This document shows positions 1 to 6,286 of a stretch of DNA of 8,043 bases, one piece after another. A program made the position numbers and the translations under genes. The DNA is from Candidatus Methanophagales archaeon. Its GTDB lineage: Archaea; Halobacteriota; Syntropharchaeia; Alkanophagales; Methanospirareceae. Numbering within the stretch: position 1 is the first letter of the stretch; every line of letters starts with the position of its first letter. The stretch spans positions 1 through 8,043 of the forward strand of contig JAGLZV010000034.1 in assembly GCA_023131215.1 (NCBI GenBank). Direction: 5' to 3'. The notes under the pieces were generated by a model. It did no database searches. It saw only the letters and a list, made by a program, of their open reading frames with translations, and had not been told where the DNA came from.

Positions 1-46
1 CCGCGACCTACGAAACTCTGGTAGTTCAGTTCAAAAAGAAGGGGAA
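1..46. other. Unassigned left edge
   Basis: This is 46 bp downstream of hdrB. It contains a short inverted repeat (CTAC at 10-13 against GTAG at 21-24) but no coding potential I can support. It could be the end of a neighbouring gene or RNA cut by the window edge; I do not recognise it. Confidence 0.3.
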
Positions 47-72
47 AAAAGAAAAAATTTATTTTTTCTTTT
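47..72 (-). terminator. Probable hdrCB transcription terminator, perfect A/T hairpin
   Basis: An 11-bp perfect inverted repeat (AAAAGAAAAAA at 47-57, TTTTTTCTTTT at 62-72) with a 4-nt loop abuts the hdrB stop codon at 73-75. Read on the minus strand it begins with a run of U broken by one C and is followed by more pyrimidine-rich sequence, as expected for archaeal termination at T-tracts. The stem is nearly all A:T, so the U-tract rather than the fold may matter. Confidence 0.5.
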
Positions 73-969
73 CTATTTTAACAACTTCTCTGGCATCGTG
101 GTCGTTTGTATGTCTAATCCACATTCCGTTTGGCTGAGCCCCATTGCCAGACCGAGAAACTGCGTGATGAACAGGATGGGGAAATTGAAGTTCGTACCGA
201 AAGCCTTGTTCATCTCTGCTTGCCCTCGGTCAAGCTGCAAATGGCAGAACGCACATGGATGAACCATGCAATCACATCCCACCATCGTTGCATTTACTAA
301 TTTCTGACGTGTCCATTCCAGAGATTGCACAGAATCAGCGGTTCGATTTCCGCCGCCAGCACCGCAGCACATCAATTTATCTTTGTAATCCACCTCTTTC
401 GCTCCTGTTACCTTCACGAGGTCCTCTAAGATATAAGGTGTTTCGGAAGAGCCGTGTCCTCTTACTTCTCGTGGCTTGAGGAAGTGGCAGCCGTAATGTA
501 CCGCTACATTCACGTCGTTCATCGGTTTTGTTATTCTCTCCTTTAGCTTATCCAAGCCAATAACATCATGCAGAATCACGATTGAATGGTTCACCTTTGT
601 AGTTCCTTTGTATTCCCTACCAATCTCACTCAATATCTTGTTGGTCTTCTCTTTTAATTTTGGATGCTTTTTCAGCAAATGGTCTGCTTCCTGTAGTGTT
701 GCGTAACAACCATTACACGTCACGAATATCTCAAGCCCCATCTCCTCTGCAATAGCGAGATTTCGAGCTGCAACCGGCAGCCACGTATGCATGTCAAAAG
801 AGCCAAAGACACCTGGCGCAGGACAGCAGGAAGCACCTACCATCTCCTTCGACTCTATCCCAAAATCCTTAAATATACGTTTTGTCGCCGCTTCTATCCC
901 CGGATACCTGTTTGGCGTGATACAGCCGAGGAAATAAGCATACTCCTTCCCCCCGTCTTCTTCGCTCAT
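73..969 (-). CDS. hdrB: Heterodisulfide reductase subunit B (HdrB/GlpC-like CCG-domain protein)
   Basis: 298-aa catalytic subunit of heterodisulfide reductase, the cytoplasmic enzyme that reduces CoM-S-S-CoB (or an analogous disulfide) at noncubane [4Fe-4S] clusters. Both CCG (cysteine-rich) motifs are complete. The first has C16, C48-C49 and C85-x2-C88; the second has C161, C201-C202 and C239-x2-C242. Motif spacing and total length match canonical HdrB. I chose the ATG at 969 rather than an in-frame upstream start at 1014: it has a GGAGG sequence just upstream and overlaps the hdrC stop as ATGA, a classic translational-coupling junction. The gene order hdrC-hdrB is the usual one for archaea that keep hdrA elsewhere. 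No residue looks lost. Related CCG proteins (GlpC, succinate or thiol:fumarate reductase subunits) are alternatives, but the adjacent HdrC favours HdrB. Confidence 0.93.
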   Translation of the reverse strand: MSEEDGGKEYAYFLGCITPNRYPGIEAATKRIFKDFGIESKEMVGASCCPAPGVFGSFDMHTWLPVAARNLAIAEEMGLEIFVTCNGCYATLQEADHLLKKHPKLKEKTNKILSEIGREYKGTTKVNHSIVILHDVIGLDKLKERITKPMNDVNVAVHYGCHFLKPREVRGHGSSETPYILEDLVKVTGAKEVDYKDKLMCCGAGGGNRTADSVQSLEWTRQKLVNATMVGCDCMVHPCAFCHLQLDRGQAEMNKAFGTNFNFPILFITQFLGLAMGLSQTECGLDIQTTTMPEKLLK

Positions 970-1529
970 TTCTTCCCTCCTTTGTCCATTCCTCTTAAAT
1001 TCATCGTGTCCCAATCAAAATCAATCATCGCATCGTAGTTCGTTGCTCTGAATAGCATTTGCACCTGCTCCAGTTGCTCTTTGTTTTGAGGATGCTGCGC
1101 AGTCGGAGGCTGCGACTCGAGACCCACCGCTTCACGCAACTCCATCTGGGCTGGTCCTATCGGCACTGCATGACTCGTTTTTATCACATAAACGCCAATC
1201 ATCCGGTGTGGAACAGACATGTGTCCCTCCTTCGCTGCTAAGTTCCTTAGCGTCCTTATTATATCCGTTGTTTTCACCCCTTTTGGACATCGCTCATAAC
1301 AGGTAAAACATGTTGAGCAGAACCACAATTCAGGGGCGTTAAAAATCTCCTCACGCAAATCCACCAGAGCCATCTGCATCAACTTTCTCGTCCTTAACGC
1401 CGTGTTCCTCCCCGAAGGGCAACCTCCTGTACACTTACCGCATTGCACGCATTCCCTGAGCGTTTCTAGGTGCTCCCTGCCAAAAACCTCTCCTCCATAA
1501 TCAACCATGTCCTCATATAACGTTCCCAT
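966..1529 (-). CDS. hdrC: Heterodisulfide reductase subunit C (HdrC, 2x[4Fe-4S] protein)
   Basis: 187-aa iron-sulfur subunit that passes electrons from HdrA (soluble complexes) or HdrE (membrane complexes) to HdrB. Two classical CxxCxxCxxxCP motifs are visible: C27, C30, C33, C37-P and C71, C74, C77, C81-P, the two-cluster arrangement expected for HdrC. The start at 1529 is supported by an AAGGAGGT Shine-Dalgarno sequence about 7 nt upstream. The last codon overlaps the hdrB start (ATGA), so the two are translated together. The C-terminal ~80 residues carry no cysteines. No HdrA, HdrE, FrhB-like or MvhD gene lies in the window, so which electron donor this pair uses cannot be read from context. 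Confidence 0.93.
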   Translation of the reverse strand: MGTLYEDMVDYGGEVFGREHLETLRECVQCGKCTGGCPSGRNTALRTRKLMQMALVDLREEIFNAPELWFCSTCFTCYERCPKGVKTTDIIRTLRNLAAKEGHMSVPHRMIGVYVIKTSHAVPIGPAQMELREAVGLESQPPTAQHPQNKEQLEQVQMLFRATNYDAMIDFDWDTMNLRGMDKGGKK

Positions 1530-1565
1530 TATTATACCTCCTTATTCACTATTGCATATCTTTCT

Positions 1566-1600
1566 CTTTTTATATGACTTTAAAGTATCATTATAAATAA
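1566..1600 (-). promoter_or_regulatory. Candidate archaeal promoter for hdrCB
   Basis: Two TATA-box-like elements read on the minus strand: CATATAAAAAG at 1576-1566 and TTATTTATAA at 1600-1591. The nearer one would start transcription around 1540-1550, giving a short leader that includes the strong Shine-Dalgarno site; the farther one would give a leader of roughly 40 nt. Spacing alone does not decide between them. Confidence 0.45.
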
Positions 1601-1656
1601 TTTGCGTTTTTTTCATGCGCATTATAAAGAAGAGATAACCACAAGATTACACAACA

Positions 1657-1697
1657 CTTTTTCTTTTTACAAAAGAAACCCTGTGCTAAAAGAAAAA
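1657..1697. repeat. Imperfect inverted repeat, intergenic hairpin 1
   Basis: A CTTTTTCTTTT-type arm at 1657-1669 faces TAAAAGAAAAA at 1687-1697 across an ~17-nt loop. It lies in the 233-bp spacer between the hdrC promoter and the metallophosphoesterase 3' end. With the next hairpin it could stop minus-strand transcripts coming from the phosphoesterase gene before they reach hdrC. Confidence 0.4.
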
Positions 1698-1715
1698 CGA
1701 ATATGTTCTTTTGGT

Positions 1716-1742
1716 AAAGCTTTTCTTTCTAAGAAAAGGTTT
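1716..1742. repeat. Imperfect inverted repeat, intergenic hairpin 2
   Basis: 12-bp arms AAAGCTTTTCTT (1716-1727) and AAGAAAAGGTTT (1731-1742) match at 11 of 12 positions around a 3-nt TCT loop. It starts about 20 nt past the stop codon of the phosphoesterase gene on the minus strand, so a transcript-end structure is plausible. Its right arm and the following bases (AAAGGTTTCT, 1735-1744) recur exactly at 6268-6277, also just past a minus-strand stop codon. Confidence 0.55.
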
Positions 1743-1762
1743 CTCGTGAAATCTCGTGGTTT

Positions 1763-2269
1763 TTACAATTCCACAATCCTTGCTTCTTCCCTATCCAAAT
1801 CAAGTATTGCGACTGTTTTTCTCCCCGTGAGGTATCCACAGCACTCCCCGGGATTTATCACTAATGTTTCCGCCTCTTTTTTATTCCCCTTCTTCTCTAT
1901 CACCGCTTCATGTGTATGTCCATATATCACCACATCATAAGCACCCGACACAGCTAATGCATCCACTATCTTTGGTCTGTGCGTTACAATTATCCTCTTC
2001 GCATCGAGTTCAAAATCATAAGGGTCTTCATATATCTCCCCAACTCCTTTCTCCCTGTATTTCTCTTTTAAAAGCAGCTTATCGCCATCGTTATTCCCAA
2101 ATATCCCTACCAGCGGAGCGTTTAGCGTTCTAAACGGCTTCTCGGTAAATGGCGCTACGAAATCGCCGGCGTGAATTAAGATTTCGATTCCTTCGTGGTT
2201 AAAAATCCCTACCGCTTTGTTTATTGCGGGAAGATTATCATGCGTATCTGCTATTATTCCTGCTTTCAT
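1763..2269 (-). CDS. YfcE/MJ0936-family metallophosphoesterase
   Basis: 168-aa calcineurin-like phosphoesterase, a stand-alone dimetal phosphodiesterase of the YfcE/MJ0936 type. All metal-binding motifs are present in order: D8-x-H10 (ADTHDN), GD at 35-36 (HAGDF), GNND at 58-61, H97 (VTHRPK) and GHTH at 117-120. The family hydrolyses phosphodiesters in vitro with Mn2+ or Ni2+; the physiological substrate is unknown. The ATG at 2269 is preferred over an in-frame GTG at 2281 because a GAGGTGA sequence lies at a normal Shine-Dalgarno distance from the ATG and would be consumed by the GTG start. It is divergent from the DUF460 gene across about 70 bp. Length is typical for the family and nothing appears missing. 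Confidence 0.9.
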   Translation of the reverse strand: MKAGIIADTHDNLPAINKAVGIFNHEGIEILIHAGDFVAPFTEKPFRTLNAPLVGIFGNNDGDKLLLKEKYREKGVGEIYEDPYDFELDAKRIIVTHRPKIVDALAVSGAYDVVIYGHTHEAVIEKKGNKKEAETLVINPGECCGYLTGRKTVAILDLDREEARIVEL

Positions 2270-2303
2270 TTTATCCCTCACCTCTATTCCCCCTTCGCTT
2301 TAT

Positions 2304-2330
2304 CTTTTTATGACCTTGGAATATATAAAA
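2304..2330. promoter_or_regulatory. Divergent promoter region, metallophosphoesterase / DUF460 gene
   Basis: ATATATAAAA at 2321-2330 reads TTTTATATAT on the minus strand and sits about 50 bp from the phosphoesterase ATG, a normal TATA distance with a leader of ~25 nt. It is too close (8 bp) to the plus-strand ATG at 2338 to serve it. For that gene CTTTTTATGA (2305-2313) is the better-placed box and implies a leaderless transcript, in keeping with the lack of a Shine-Dalgarno site before 2338. Confidence 0.4.
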
Positions 2331-2337
2331 TAAATAG

Positions 2338-3591
2338 ATGGCATATTCACCCGTAAGACGAAAATACAGCTTCGTTGGCATAGATCCCGGCACTACGATA
2401 GGAGTAGCCATAATTGACCTCGAAGGAAAACCAATAGAAGTATTCAGCTCAAAAAATTATTCGTGCTCCGATGTGATAGAAAGGATAATATCGCATGGAA
2501 ACCCATTGATAGTCGCTTCTGATGTTACTCCAACGCCTTCGACGGTAAAAAGGATAAGCCGTATTTTCTCTTCACCAGTTCACGAATTAGACGAATCTCT
2601 GTCAACGGAAGAGAAAGTAGCGCTGACGAAAGGCGAGGGCTACGAATATAAAAACGTGCATGAGAGAGATGCATTAGCCGCTTGCGTTAATGCATTCCGG
2701 CGGTATAAGAAAAAATTCTCACAGGTGCAGAAGAAGACGCCGGCGGGTGTAGACGTGGAAGAAGTGAAAGCGCTGGTAGTTAAAGGCGTGTCCATAAGTG
2801 CGGCGATAAACAGATTAATCCGTGCTAAAGAGGAGAAAAAGAAGGATACGAGAGAGGAGAAGCAGGAACAGGAAGAGAGAAAGGGCGGTGAAGAAGACGA
2901 AAGCGAAAATATCCTCAGATTACGCAGAATTATGAAAGGTAAAGACGAGAAAATAGAAATGATGAAGGAGCTCACGGCAGCTCTGAAGGCGAAGGTGAAG
3001 GAAAAAGAATTTGAAATAAAAAAATTACATGCCAAGCTCGATTCTATGCGGTCAGCGAGAAGGCGGGAGATAGAAGAAACGGAGGAGATAAGTCGAAGAG
3101 AAAAGGAGATAGAAAGGCTGAGAGAGGAAGTAAAAGCGAGGGATGAGGAGAATGCAGAATTAAGGACGATCATAGAAGAGTTAAAAGGAAAAAAAGAAGT
3201 GAAGGTGAAGGGAGGAAAAAGGGTAAAAGTGATACGGTCTTTCAGTCGGAACGCTATATTGGATACGGATAGGAAATACGGGTTGAAAAAAGGGGATATT
3301 GTATTCTTTGAGGACGGCAGTGGAGGAGGAGCAAGTACCGCGGAATTATTGGCGAATAAAGGCGTTGCTGTCGTGATATATGGTAAGGAGCTGTCGCATT
3401 TCGCGGCGGATAAGTTTTTTGAATTTGGTATTCCCGCTTTTTCTACTCCTGTTGAAATACCGTTGCTGTTAAAAGAAGAAAGTGAGGGCGAAGGCGATTT
3501 CGCTTTCGTGGATCAGCACTTGTTGAGTGAAAAGATAGCGGAGTGGAAGAAGGAAAGGGAAAAGGTGGAAGAGAAAATTATACTCATCTGA
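2338..3591 (+). CDS. DUF460 RNase H-fold nuclease-like protein with coiled coil
   Basis: 417-aa archaeal protein of the COG2433/DUF460 family, predicted to have a RuvC/YqgF-like RNase H fold; its cellular role is not established. The N-terminal domain (about 12-125) shows the family signature VGIDPGTTIGVAIID with D16, an acidic strand end at D62 (VASDVTPTP) and HERDALAAC with D111, plausible metal-binding carboxylates. A Lys/Glu-rich segment and long coiled coil follow (about 160-295, with heptad-like charged runs), then a Gly-containing globular tail (about 298-417) with KGDIVFFEDG and a C-terminal EEKIILI. Members I recall are often longer at the N-terminus, so this may be a short version; I am only moderately sure. 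The start has no Shine-Dalgarno site, consistent with a leaderless mRNA. Confidence 0.85.
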   Translation: MAYSPVRRKYSFVGIDPGTTIGVAIIDLEGKPIEVFSSKNYSCSDVIERIISHGNPLIVASDVTPTPSTVKRISRIFSSPVHELDESLSTEEKVALTKGEGYEYKNVHERDALAACVNAFRRYKKKFSQVQKKTPAGVDVEEVKALVVKGVSISAAINRLIRAKEEKKKDTREEKQEQEERKGGEEDESENILRLRRIMKGKDEKIEMMKELTAALKAKVKEKEFEIKKLHAKLDSMRSARRREIEETEEISRREKEIERLREEVKARDEENAELRTIIEELKGKKEVKVKGGKRVKVIRSFSRNAILDTDRKYGLKKGDIVFFEDGSGGGASTAELLANKGVAVVIYGKELSHFAADKFFEFGIPAFSTPVEIPLLLKEESEGEGDFAFVDQHLLSEKIAEWKKEREKVEEKIILI

Positions 3592-3594
3592 ATC

Positions 3595-3630
3595 AAAACC
3601 TTACTTGGCTTTTTGTATTTGATTTTTATT
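3595..3630 (+). terminator. Probable terminator of the DUF460 gene
   Basis: Four bases after the TGA, an imperfect stem (AAAACC at 3595-3600 against GGCTTTT at 3607-3613) runs into several T-tracts (3610-3614, 3623-3627, 3629-3632). T-rich runs are the main archaeal termination signal. The region also forms the 3' junction with the convergent methyltransferase gene. Confidence 0.5.
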
Positions 3631-3634
3631 TTAG

Positions 3635-4291
3635 TTATTTGTACGCTTTGAGTAATCTTATGTAATCAAAAAAGATATATTGTTCAAAATCTTTAAACCC
3701 GGTTTTGGCTAATATCTTTCTCCAATCCCTTTTAATAAAATCAAAGGCATAAGGGCACTCTATAAGTTTAAAGAGCATCTTTGCATAAAAAGGCATCTTT
3801 TTATAAGAAAACTCATTGTAATCCAACACAAAGAAAATCCCATCCTCCTTTAACACCCCAAAAACACTATTTATAACCTTTTCTCTAACCTCCTGGGGGA
3901 ATCCGTGGAGCACAAAAGAAATAAAAACCTTATCAAACTTTTTTGTAAAGGGTAAAGGTTGATCAACCCTGGCTTTGATAATCTCAGCATTGGGAAACTT
4001 ACGGCATCTTTTTTGAAACTGTGAAATCATGTCATCGCAAATATCAATCCCAACAAGTTCTCCTCCATCTCCCGAAAGATATTTCATCATTAAGCAGGCA
4101 TTTCTGCCTGTGCCTGCTCCTAAATCAAGGATTTTATCCTGGGGGCTAATGCTCATCATCCCAATAGCCTTCTCAATAAAAGGGGTATATCTACCAAAGG
4201 TAGCCATGTTAAGTATTGCATCATAATGTGCTGCCATAAATCCGTTGACTTCAACTTTTGACTTTGGATAATAACCCGCTTCTTCTTTCAT
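3635..4291 (-). CDS. Class I SAM-dependent methyltransferase, probably acquired
   Basis: 218-aa Rossmann-fold methyltransferase of the broad UbiE/Methyltransf_11 group; substrate unknown. Motif I ILDLGAGTGRN lies at 54-64 (SAM glycine loop), the acidic ribose-binding end of strand 2 is D83 (LVGID), a motif II-like acidic turn is near D110, and FDKVFISFVLHGF forms the strand 4 region. The C-terminal half is rich in Phe, Tyr and Lys, perhaps the substrate lid. The start has no Shine-Dalgarno site but lies about 30 bp from a TATA-like element, so translation is probably leaderless. Composition differs sharply from the neighbours: I counted 197 G+C in 3661-4200 (36%) with 5 CpG, against 164 in 5401-5760 (46%) with 24 CpG in the synthetase gene. 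That suggests horizontal acquisition. Confidence 0.85.
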   Translation of the reverse strand: MKEEAGYYPKSKVEVNGFMAAHYDAILNMATFGRYTPFIEKAIGMMSISPQDKILDLGAGTGRNACLMMKYLSGDGGELVGIDICDDMISQFQKRCRKFPNAEIIKARVDQPLPFTKKFDKVFISFVLHGFPQEVREKVINSVFGVLKEDGIFFVLDYNEFSYKKMPFYAKMLFKLIECPYAFDFIKRDWRKILAKTGFKDFEQYIFFDYIRLLKAYK

Positions 4292-4300
4292 TATAATAAG

Positions 4301-4330
4301 GTTTTATATGTTCCAAAGTTTTATATGTTT
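4301..4330. promoter_or_regulatory. Tandem repeated TATA-like element in the methyltransferase/thioredoxin promoter
   Basis: GTTTTATATGTT occurs twice, at 4301-4312 and 4318-4329, a 17-bp repeat period. On the minus strand each copy reads as the TATA-like string CATATAAAAC. The copy at 4327-4318 is placed to give a leaderless methyltransferase mRNA; the nearer copy is too close to the ATG at 4291. The repeat may equally be a regulator site or a duplicated promoter. Confidence 0.5.
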
Positions 4331-4335
4331 TCATC

Positions 4336-4377
4336 AAAAAATAAAAAGAATATGAATAGCCAAGAAAGGTGAGAAAA
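4336..4377 (+). promoter_or_regulatory. Candidate promoter and ribosome binding site of the thioredoxin gene
   Basis: An A-rich TATA-like element (AAAATAAAAAG, about 4337-4347) precedes an AGGTGA Shine-Dalgarno sequence at 4367-4372, six bases before the ATG at 4378. The Shine-Dalgarno position is why I prefer that ATG to the in-frame GTG at 4369, which lies inside it. Confidence 0.45.
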
Positions 4378-4914
4378 ATGAGCAAGGTAATAGAAGTTAC
4401 GGACCAAAACTTTGAGGAGGAAGTGCTGAAATCAGACGTCCCCACGGAGGTGGATTTCTGGGCGCCCTGGTGTGGACCATGCACGATGGTATCGCCGATA
4501 TATGACACGCTCTCGGAGGAATACGGGGATTTCAAGTTCTGCAAGCTTAACGTGGATGAAAATCCACAGATGGCAGCGAAATATCAGATCATGAGCATAC
4601 CCATGCAGATGTTTTTCGCGGACGGTGGGAAGGTTGATGAAATCCTCGGCGCAGTCCCGGAACAAATGATTCGTGCAAAGGTGGATGAGGTTATGCAGAG
4701 GTTTCCAACCGATGAAAGAGGAGGGCTTAAAGTGATTCTGTCATCGTGGGTTGAGCACAATAAACAAGATAGTGAGAAATTCAGAAGATGGAATGGAAAA
4801 GCCGAGGACGTAAAGAATGACCCAGCCTATAATAGTATATTGCAGGCAGCAAAGGAGATGGAAGAGATAAATAAAAGATTATCTCAACTACTCGTTGAAA
4901 TACAAGGGAAGTAA
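4378..4914 (+). CDS. Thioredoxin with a C-terminal extension
   Basis: 178-aa cytoplasmic thiol-disulfide oxidoreductase. Residues 1 to about 105 form a complete thioredoxin fold: FWAPWCGPC places the redox cysteines at C32 and C35, D26 is the buried acid, and the cis-proline is P75 (MSIPMQM). One extra cysteine, C55, is present. A typical thioredoxin ends near residue 105-110; here about 70 further residues follow (115-178), charged and probably helical, ending in a coiled-coil-like segment (EMEEINKRLSQLLVEI). I do not recognise the extension as a named domain; it may dimerise the protein or bind a partner. No signal peptide or membrane segment is visible. It is divergent from the methyltransferase gene and convergent with the synthetase gene. 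A role in reducing disulfides in an anaerobe fits, but no specific target is implied by its neighbours. Confidence 0.9.
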   Translation: MSKVIEVTDQNFEEEVLKSDVPTEVDFWAPWCGPCTMVSPIYDTLSEEYGDFKFCKLNVDENPQMAAKYQIMSIPMQMFFADGGKVDEILGAVPEQMIRAKVDEVMQRFPTDERGGLKVILSSWVEHNKQDSEKFRRWNGKAEDVKNDPAYNSILQAAKEMEEINKRLSQLLVEIQGK

Positions 4915-4925
4915 GCTGTAAGCTG
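4912..4925 (+). repeat. Two tandem TAAGCTG heptamers at the thioredoxin stop codon
   Basis: TAAGCTG occurs twice back to back, and the first copy contains the thioredoxin TAA stop. It has the same 7-bp period as the degenerate arrays at the right end of the window, with a different unit. Confidence 0.5.
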
Positions 4926-4938
4926 TCACTAAACTCAT

Positions 4939-5010
4939 TTAATCAATTATTTGCATTACTCCTGTTGGGCATATCTCTACACATCTCATGCATCGTGTGC
5001 ATTTCTTATA
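4939..5010 (-). pseudogene. Ferredoxin-like [4Fe-4S] remnant in frame after the synthetase stop codon
   Basis: Directly after the TAA of the S-adenosylmethionine synthetase gene (5013-5011), the same reading frame runs on for 23 sense codons to a second TAA at 4941-4939. The frame contains KCTRCMRCVEICPTG, a perfect CxxCxxCxxxCP cluster-binding motif, followed by VMQIID, the usual tail of a ferredoxin cluster half. No ATG, GTG or TTG start lies in frame between the two stops ahead of the first cysteine, and the other frames upstream close quickly, so it is not an ordinary small gene. The simplest reading is the last ~20 codons of a decayed ferredoxin gene. Stop-codon readthrough giving a synthetase with an Fe-S tail is a less likely alternative. 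Confidence 0.7.
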
Positions 5011-6222
5011 TTAAAACGTTCTCAACTCCCCTCTAATCGCCATCTCCGTTATCTCCGTGATGTTTGAGAGCCAATCATCTATTATTCGCCCCACCTTCTT
5101 TTCCATTACTCCAGGGTTTACATCGCTCTTCGAGACAATCTGAGCAGTTGCTACCTTGGGGTCGTCTATCCTTCTGCCTATCTCCGAAAGAATCTTTATA
5201 TACACTTCTTGAATTCCATCTACGCTATCCACGACCTCGTTGGCTATTTTATTGGCAAGCAAATTGTATATTTTTCCGGTATGATTCACGGGATTTTTTC
5301 CGGGAGTTCCTTCCATGCTAATAGGTCGGTTTGGCGTGATAAGTCCGTTGCACCTGTTACCACGACCGGCACCTCCATCGTCCCCCATCTCCGCTGAGGT
5401 TCCAGTCACCGTGATATAAACCGAGTCGGGTGTGTCAGCCATATTTATCAAGGTAATTACTTCCCTGCTTGTATATTCTTCGGCTACACCACTCACAAAT
5501 TCTTTCAATCGCTGCTTTGCGTCCTCGTAGTGCTCGTAGTCATCCACGTATTTCGAGACAAAAGCATCACCAATCGTTAAAGTTATCTTATCTTTTTCTC
5601 TAAGTGCCATCACCTTCATATCTTCACCTACCGCTTTCTCGCGGTTACGGTATTCCGCCATCACGCGATTTTCCGCATTAAGCGCTATGGATTCACTCTC
5701 CGAAAGCGGAGCATGTGCAACGCCAAAGGAGGTATCATTCGCCAGTGGTATCTCCTTATTCTTATCTCGAAAAACCGTTAAAAGGTCGTAAGAACCCGTT
5801 CCCACTTTGCTATCCACTACAACGTGGCTATCCACGTCCAAATTCCTTATGTTCCGCAAATAGTCCTTCGCCGCTTTCACCGCTATTGTATCAACGGCGA
5901 TTTCTTCGCCTTCAAATTCTCGCGTTGCTCTTCCCCCTAACAATATGTATATTGGTGAAATAACCTCGCCACCACCATATTTTGGGTTTGACCTGCCGGC
6001 GACGAGTTGCACTTTATCCGTGTTATGATGCAATATCAGCCCGCACTTCTTTTTATACTCCTTGCACAACGCTATGCTAACAGCTTCTGCTATACCATCG
6101 CATAAGCTGTCCGGATGCCCCAGACCTTTTCTTTCCACCATTTCTATCTCTTGCTCCTCAACGGGTTCCCTGCTTACGAACTCAACCTTTATATTTCTTT
6201 CTACCGGATTACTTTCGCTCAT
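5011..6222 (-). CDS. mat: Archaeal S-adenosylmethionine synthetase (methionine adenosyltransferase)
   Basis: 403-aa enzyme of the archaeal MAT family, making S-adenosylmethionine, phosphate and diphosphate from methionine, ATP and water. It is unrelated in overall sequence to bacterial MetK apart from the active site. Visible landmarks are the N-terminal [11 protein letters not shown] (33-43, with H36 and D38), [10 protein letters not shown] (67-76), [12 protein letters not shown] (137-148), and [12 protein letters not shown] followed by NGLITPNRP (279-300), then [13 protein letters not shown] (308-320). Length and all conserved blocks match the family. The ATG at 6222 has GAGGGAG about 9 nt upstream. 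It is the third gene of a minus-strand cluster after sepF and the ZPR1-like gene, separated by 64 bp that contain a hairpin, so it may also be transcribed on its own. Its stop codon is followed in frame by an Fe-S motif remnant. Confidence 0.97.
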   Translation of the reverse strand: MSESNPVERNIKVEFVSREPVEEQEIEMVERKGLGHPDSLCDGIAEAVSIALCKEYKKKCGLILHHNTDKVQLVAGRSNPKYGGGEVISPIYILLGGRATREFEGEEIAVDTIAVKAAKDYLRNIRNLDVDSHVVVDSKVGTGSYDLLTVFRDKNKEIPLANDTSFGVAHAPLSESESIALNAENRVMAEYRNREKAVGEDMKVMALREKDKITLTIGDAFVSKYVDDYEHYEDAKQRLKEFVSGVAEEYTSREVITLINMADTPDSVYITVTGTSAEMGDDGGAGRGNRCNGLITPNRPISMEGTPGKNPVNHTGKIYNLLANKIANEVVDSVDGIQEVYIKILSEIGRRIDDPKVATAQIVSKSDVNPGVMEKKVGRIIDDWLSNITEITEMAIRGELRTF

Positions 6223-6236
6223 TTTTACGCTCCCTC

Positions 6237-6280
6237 AAACTTTTTTTTCCAAAAAGAAGTTTTTAACAAAGGTTTCTTTT
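6237..6280. repeat. Inverted repeat between the ZPR1-like and synthetase genes
   Basis: Arms AAACTTTTTTTT (6237-6248) and AAAAAGAAGTTT (6251-6262) match at 11 of 12 positions around CC. Next to it, AAAGGTTTCT (6268-6277) is an exact copy of 1735-1744. It occupies most of the 64-bp spacer after the ZPR1-like stop codon and may attenuate read-through or stabilise the processed mRNA upstream of the synthetase gene. Confidence 0.5.
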
Positions 6281-6286
6281 TTAAAT

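Noticed and set aside
1..46. Possible tRNA fragment or CRISPR repeat at the left edge
   Set aside because: There is no T-arm consensus, acceptor stem or repeated unit; a single 4-bp palindrome is not enough.
1602..1940. Plus-strand frame through the hdrC/phosphoesterase spacer
   Set aside because: It runs antisense into the phosphoesterase gene and across A/T-rich inverted repeats; low-complexity translation, no ribosome binding site.
2640..3173. Long Ser/Phe-rich minus-strand frame opposite the DUF460 gene
   Set aside because: It is the antisense of the Lys/Glu-rich coiled coil, whose codons produce Ser, Leu and Phe on the other strand; it has no independent start signal or homology.
5011..5013. 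Pyrrolysine or selenocysteine decoding of the synthetase stop codon
   Set aside because: The codon is TAA; pyrrolysine uses TAG and selenocysteine uses TGA, so neither recoding system applies.
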